Source: Erigeron canadensis
Taxonomy: Eukaryota; Streptophyta; Magnoliopsida; Asterales; Asteraceae
DNA: 64,000 bases
Direction: 5' to 3'
NCBI RefSeq assembly: GCF_010389155.1
Contig: NC_057766.1
Coordinates: 31,567,516-31,631,515 of the forward strand
A program made the position numbers and the translations under genes. The stretch's first letter is position 1; each line of letters begins with the position of its first letter. The notes beneath the pieces are model-generated. The model was not told where the DNA came from. It saw only the letters and a list, made by a program, of their open reading frames with translations, and searched no databases. Below are positions 61,978 through 64,000 of this stretch, piece after piece.

Positions 61978-62200
61978 ATGTTCAGGTCTGAAGGTTTCAA
62001 GAGTCTCCGCAGCTTAGATCCGGAGGATACGTCAGGAGCCTCAATGGAGGAGGGTTTGGAGGCTATGTCCGGAGCCTCTATGGAGGAGGGTCCGGAGGCT
62101 ATGTCCAGAGCCTCTATGGATCAATCCGGAGGCTATATCCGGAGCCTCTCAAGAGCAACCATGCTCAAGTCCGGAGGCTTCGTCTGGGCTGGAGCCTAGT
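61978..62200. repeat. GC-rich minisatellite with GGAGCCTC/TCCGGAGG units
   Basis: About five imperfect copies of a 36-base unit that contains GGAGCCTCTATGG and TCCGGAGGCTATGTCC, so each unit carries a short inverted repeat. An open frame crosses it (SGASMEEGPEAM repeats) but this follows from the repeat length being a multiple of three. On the minus strand a TATA-like TCTATAAATAG lies near 61880, so the area may derive from an LTR in reverse orientation. Confidence 0.7.
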
Positions 62201-62367
62201 AGCCTCCATAGGGTAGAAGAGAGATTATTATCCCAAAGTTATTAGAGGGATGGTACATCATCAGGACAAAAATTGTAAATATATGTTTTAATTGTTGGCC
62301 AAGAGTTATAGGGGGCATTACCCCCCGGTACTTGACTCTTACATCCGCCCCTGGTGTAATGTATGAG

Positions 62368-62761
62368 CAAGGTTGTGAAACTCGACCGATACAGTCGATT
62401 TCACTGATTCGGATCGTGTATCGGCCGACTGACGATATGAGTTTGTCATACTCGATCAGAAAATTAACCAGGGTTCTAGACTCGGGTCAACTTGGTCAAA
62501 ACTCGGTTGTATCGGTCAAAACTCAGTTATATCGGATCGGGTCAACCAAAGTCAAACTTTTTTTTTTGTTAAAGCTTTTATGAATTATGTTATTGTTTCT
62601 AGACAATTATGTTTAAGTTGAAAAATTTTGTTATATTTAAGTTTGAAGTTTTATATATATTTTTAATTTTTTCTTATATATAATTTGAATAACTATTATC
62701 TTATGCATAAAAAACTCACTGTTCACATATCCGATCCCGATTCCCGAGTTCCGTAACCTTG
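62368..62761. mobile_element. Second hAT-like MITE
   Basis: It begins CAAGGTTGTGAAACTCG and, inverted, CAAGGTTACGGAACTCGGG. Flanking octamers are TGTATGAG (62360-62367) and TGTATGAA (62762-62769), 7 of 8 identical. The left part is filled with CGGGTCAA, ACTCGGTT and ATCGG repeats, similar in style to the hAT-like element at 7899. Non-coding. Confidence 0.75.
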
Positions 62762-62914
62762 TGTATGAATAAAGTAAATTAATATGTCGTTATAAATTAA
62801 ATACATATATATATATAATACGTAATCGGAATATATTGTTGGAACAATCAAGCATAGCTCATATAGATATCCACATTCGTAAAATACATGGCTCATAGTA
62901 AAAATATTTGAAGG

Positions 62915-63201
62915 GATTAGTTTCCTGGAATGTAATTATCTTTGACTGAATGTCTATAGTAGGAAAAAAACTAAAGTTGTGTGTATTGTATGTAAGAAAC
63001 TCGAAACAATGTTTATTGTATGTAAGAAAACACACGTAGCAACCATATACAGGTGTCACTTGTCAGATTTTAATTGGTTAAAACAAAATTCTTACATATA
63101 ATAAACATTATTTCGAGTTGTTTATATACAATACACACAACTTTAGTTATTTCCTACTATAGATATTCGTTCAAAGTTTCTTAAATTCCAGGAAACTAAT
63201 C
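62915..63201. mobile_element. Long inverted-repeat (fold-back) MITE
   Basis: Arms of about 110 bases at each end are inverted copies, starting GATTAGTTTCCTGGAATGTA and ending TTCCAGGAAACTAATC. The arms share AACTAAAGTTGTGTGTATTG and its complement. No target duplication is clear, so the family is unknown. Confidence 0.75.
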
Positions 63202-64000
63202 ACATCTTTAAAAATAAAAAGTTTTGGGTTCAAACATTGTAGTCATTGCTCAACATGTATCATTTGTGACATTGGGATGACTAAAACTAACTTTTGTGCT
63301 GTGAATAGTGACGTGTGCCTAACATCATCAAAATTATCTTCATCAATAAAAATTTTTTTGAAAAACCTGGTCTTGGTTTTAATGGTTTTGATATAGAGTG
63401 GAGTAATCTATTTGATAAGAAAAACTTGGTATGAAAGTCGGATTCAAACACCAATGCCTTCAGGCAAGCTGATGGGTTTTAAAAGGAATTTTTTGGCCCA
63501 CCTTTTTACATATATTTCTTCTTTTTATGTTAACATTTCTTCTATAGTTTTGAAAACTTGACCGGACTGGTTAATTTACAGTGAACCAGTTGGTTTTTTC
63601 TAACCGGCCGATTGAATCACATTAATCATAACGAAGAACTCATTGGCAAGCTCGAACACACGCCATGCTAAAAATGGATAATTTATACTTTTTGAATATG
63701 AATAATCATTCTTATTTTCCGGGTTTTCTTTTTCTACCCAAACATCTTTGGACTAATTTGGTAAATACTAAATAGTTTCCGTGTCTTTAAAAAATATCAA
63801 TTCAATAAACCTTTTTTTTGTCCCCCTATTTTCTGATCCGGTTCTACAAATGTCCTTTTCATGTTAGATCCTCTTGAGTTACTTTCAACTTGAGGGGTCA
63901 AGTTAAGAGTTTCTTAGTCTTAGATGAAATTCAAGGGTTTAGATGCAAAGATCATCTTTTAATCTTAACCCTTAATTTTCATTCAATGGTCAAGATCCCC
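63202..64000. other. Intergenic DNA at the window end
   Basis: AT-rich sequence without a credible frame. A B-box-like GTTTGAATCC on the minus strand near 63450 might belong to a SINE remnant. Nothing else is recognised. Confidence 0.5.

Larger units (their letters stand above)
59720..62353. mobile_element. hAT-type element with perfect 8-bp target duplication
   Basis: The left end is CAGAGGCGGATGTATG; the right end inverted is CAGGGGCGGATGTAAG. Both sides are flanked by GTGTAATG (59712-59719 and 62354-62361). The right end continues with a GGGGGCATTACCCCCC palindrome. No transposase sequence is recognised in its 2634 bases, so it would be non-autonomous. Inside are nested a Stowaway MITE, a Mutator-like MITE and a minisatellite, so it is older than those insertions. 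Confidence 0.85.

Noticed and set aside
61978..62199. 73-codon frame with SGASMEEGPEAM repeats as a secreted or effector-like peptide
   Set aside because: The repeat is a DNA minisatellite with a unit that is a multiple of three; the plus frame has no signal peptide and no upstream promoter.

Overview
The window looks like nuclear DNA of a flowering plant. The sequence is AT-rich, the genes have many short exons with GT/AG borders and AT-rich introns, and dense small transposons lie between them. All recognisable proteins are closest, by eye, to eudicot proteins. The LTR and MITE style suggests an asterid, perhaps Asteraceae; that last step is a weak inference.

Seven protein genes could be rebuilt exon by exon, and all reading frames stay open across the proposed junctions. 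They are: a caffeoyl-CoA O-methyltransferase (2144-2996, minus); a SPATULA/ALCATRAZ-type bHLH factor (12924-15172, plus, 7 exons); nicotinate phosphoribosyltransferase (22749-26965, plus, 15 exons); the catalytic subunit of DNA polymerase alpha (28416-37508, minus, 31 exons, 1479 residues); a secreted, probably GPI-anchored PI-PLC X-domain protein (46727-50183, minus, 8 exons); a membrane-anchored LEA_2/NDR1-HIN1-like protein (54080-55696, plus, 3 exons); and an intronless MAPKKK-type kinase (58100-59005, minus). A 70-residue ORF of unknown nature (57819-58031) lies just downstream of the kinase. The genes act in unrelated processes (lignin, carpel patterning, NAD salvage, DNA replication, cell surface, stress signalling), as expected where genes are not arranged in operons.

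The spaces between genes are mostly mobile-element debris. At least two hAT-type elements can be delimited by terminal repeats plus target-site duplications (59720-62353 and 62368-62761), and a third is likely (7899-9201). Two Mutator-type MITEs have perfect 9-bp target duplications (20954-21108 and 61100-61406). There is also a Tourist-like MITE with TAA duplications (27736-28027), a Stowaway MITE (60744-61003), a non-autonomous Helitron (18351-19108), long inverted-repeat elements (3792-5321, 5868-6159, 17325-18031, 62915-63201), tRNA-type SINEs, and a decayed Ty1/copia element (40062 to about 43250) with LTR, primer-binding site and gag remnant. I found no tRNA, rRNA or CRISPR.

No wholly new biological system is evident. 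The most useful observations are the nested 2.6-kb hAT element with a perfect 8-bp duplication, two E2F-type sites upstream of the polymerase gene, a required GC-AG intron and a partial exon duplication inside that gene, and the unexplained small ORF next to the kinase.
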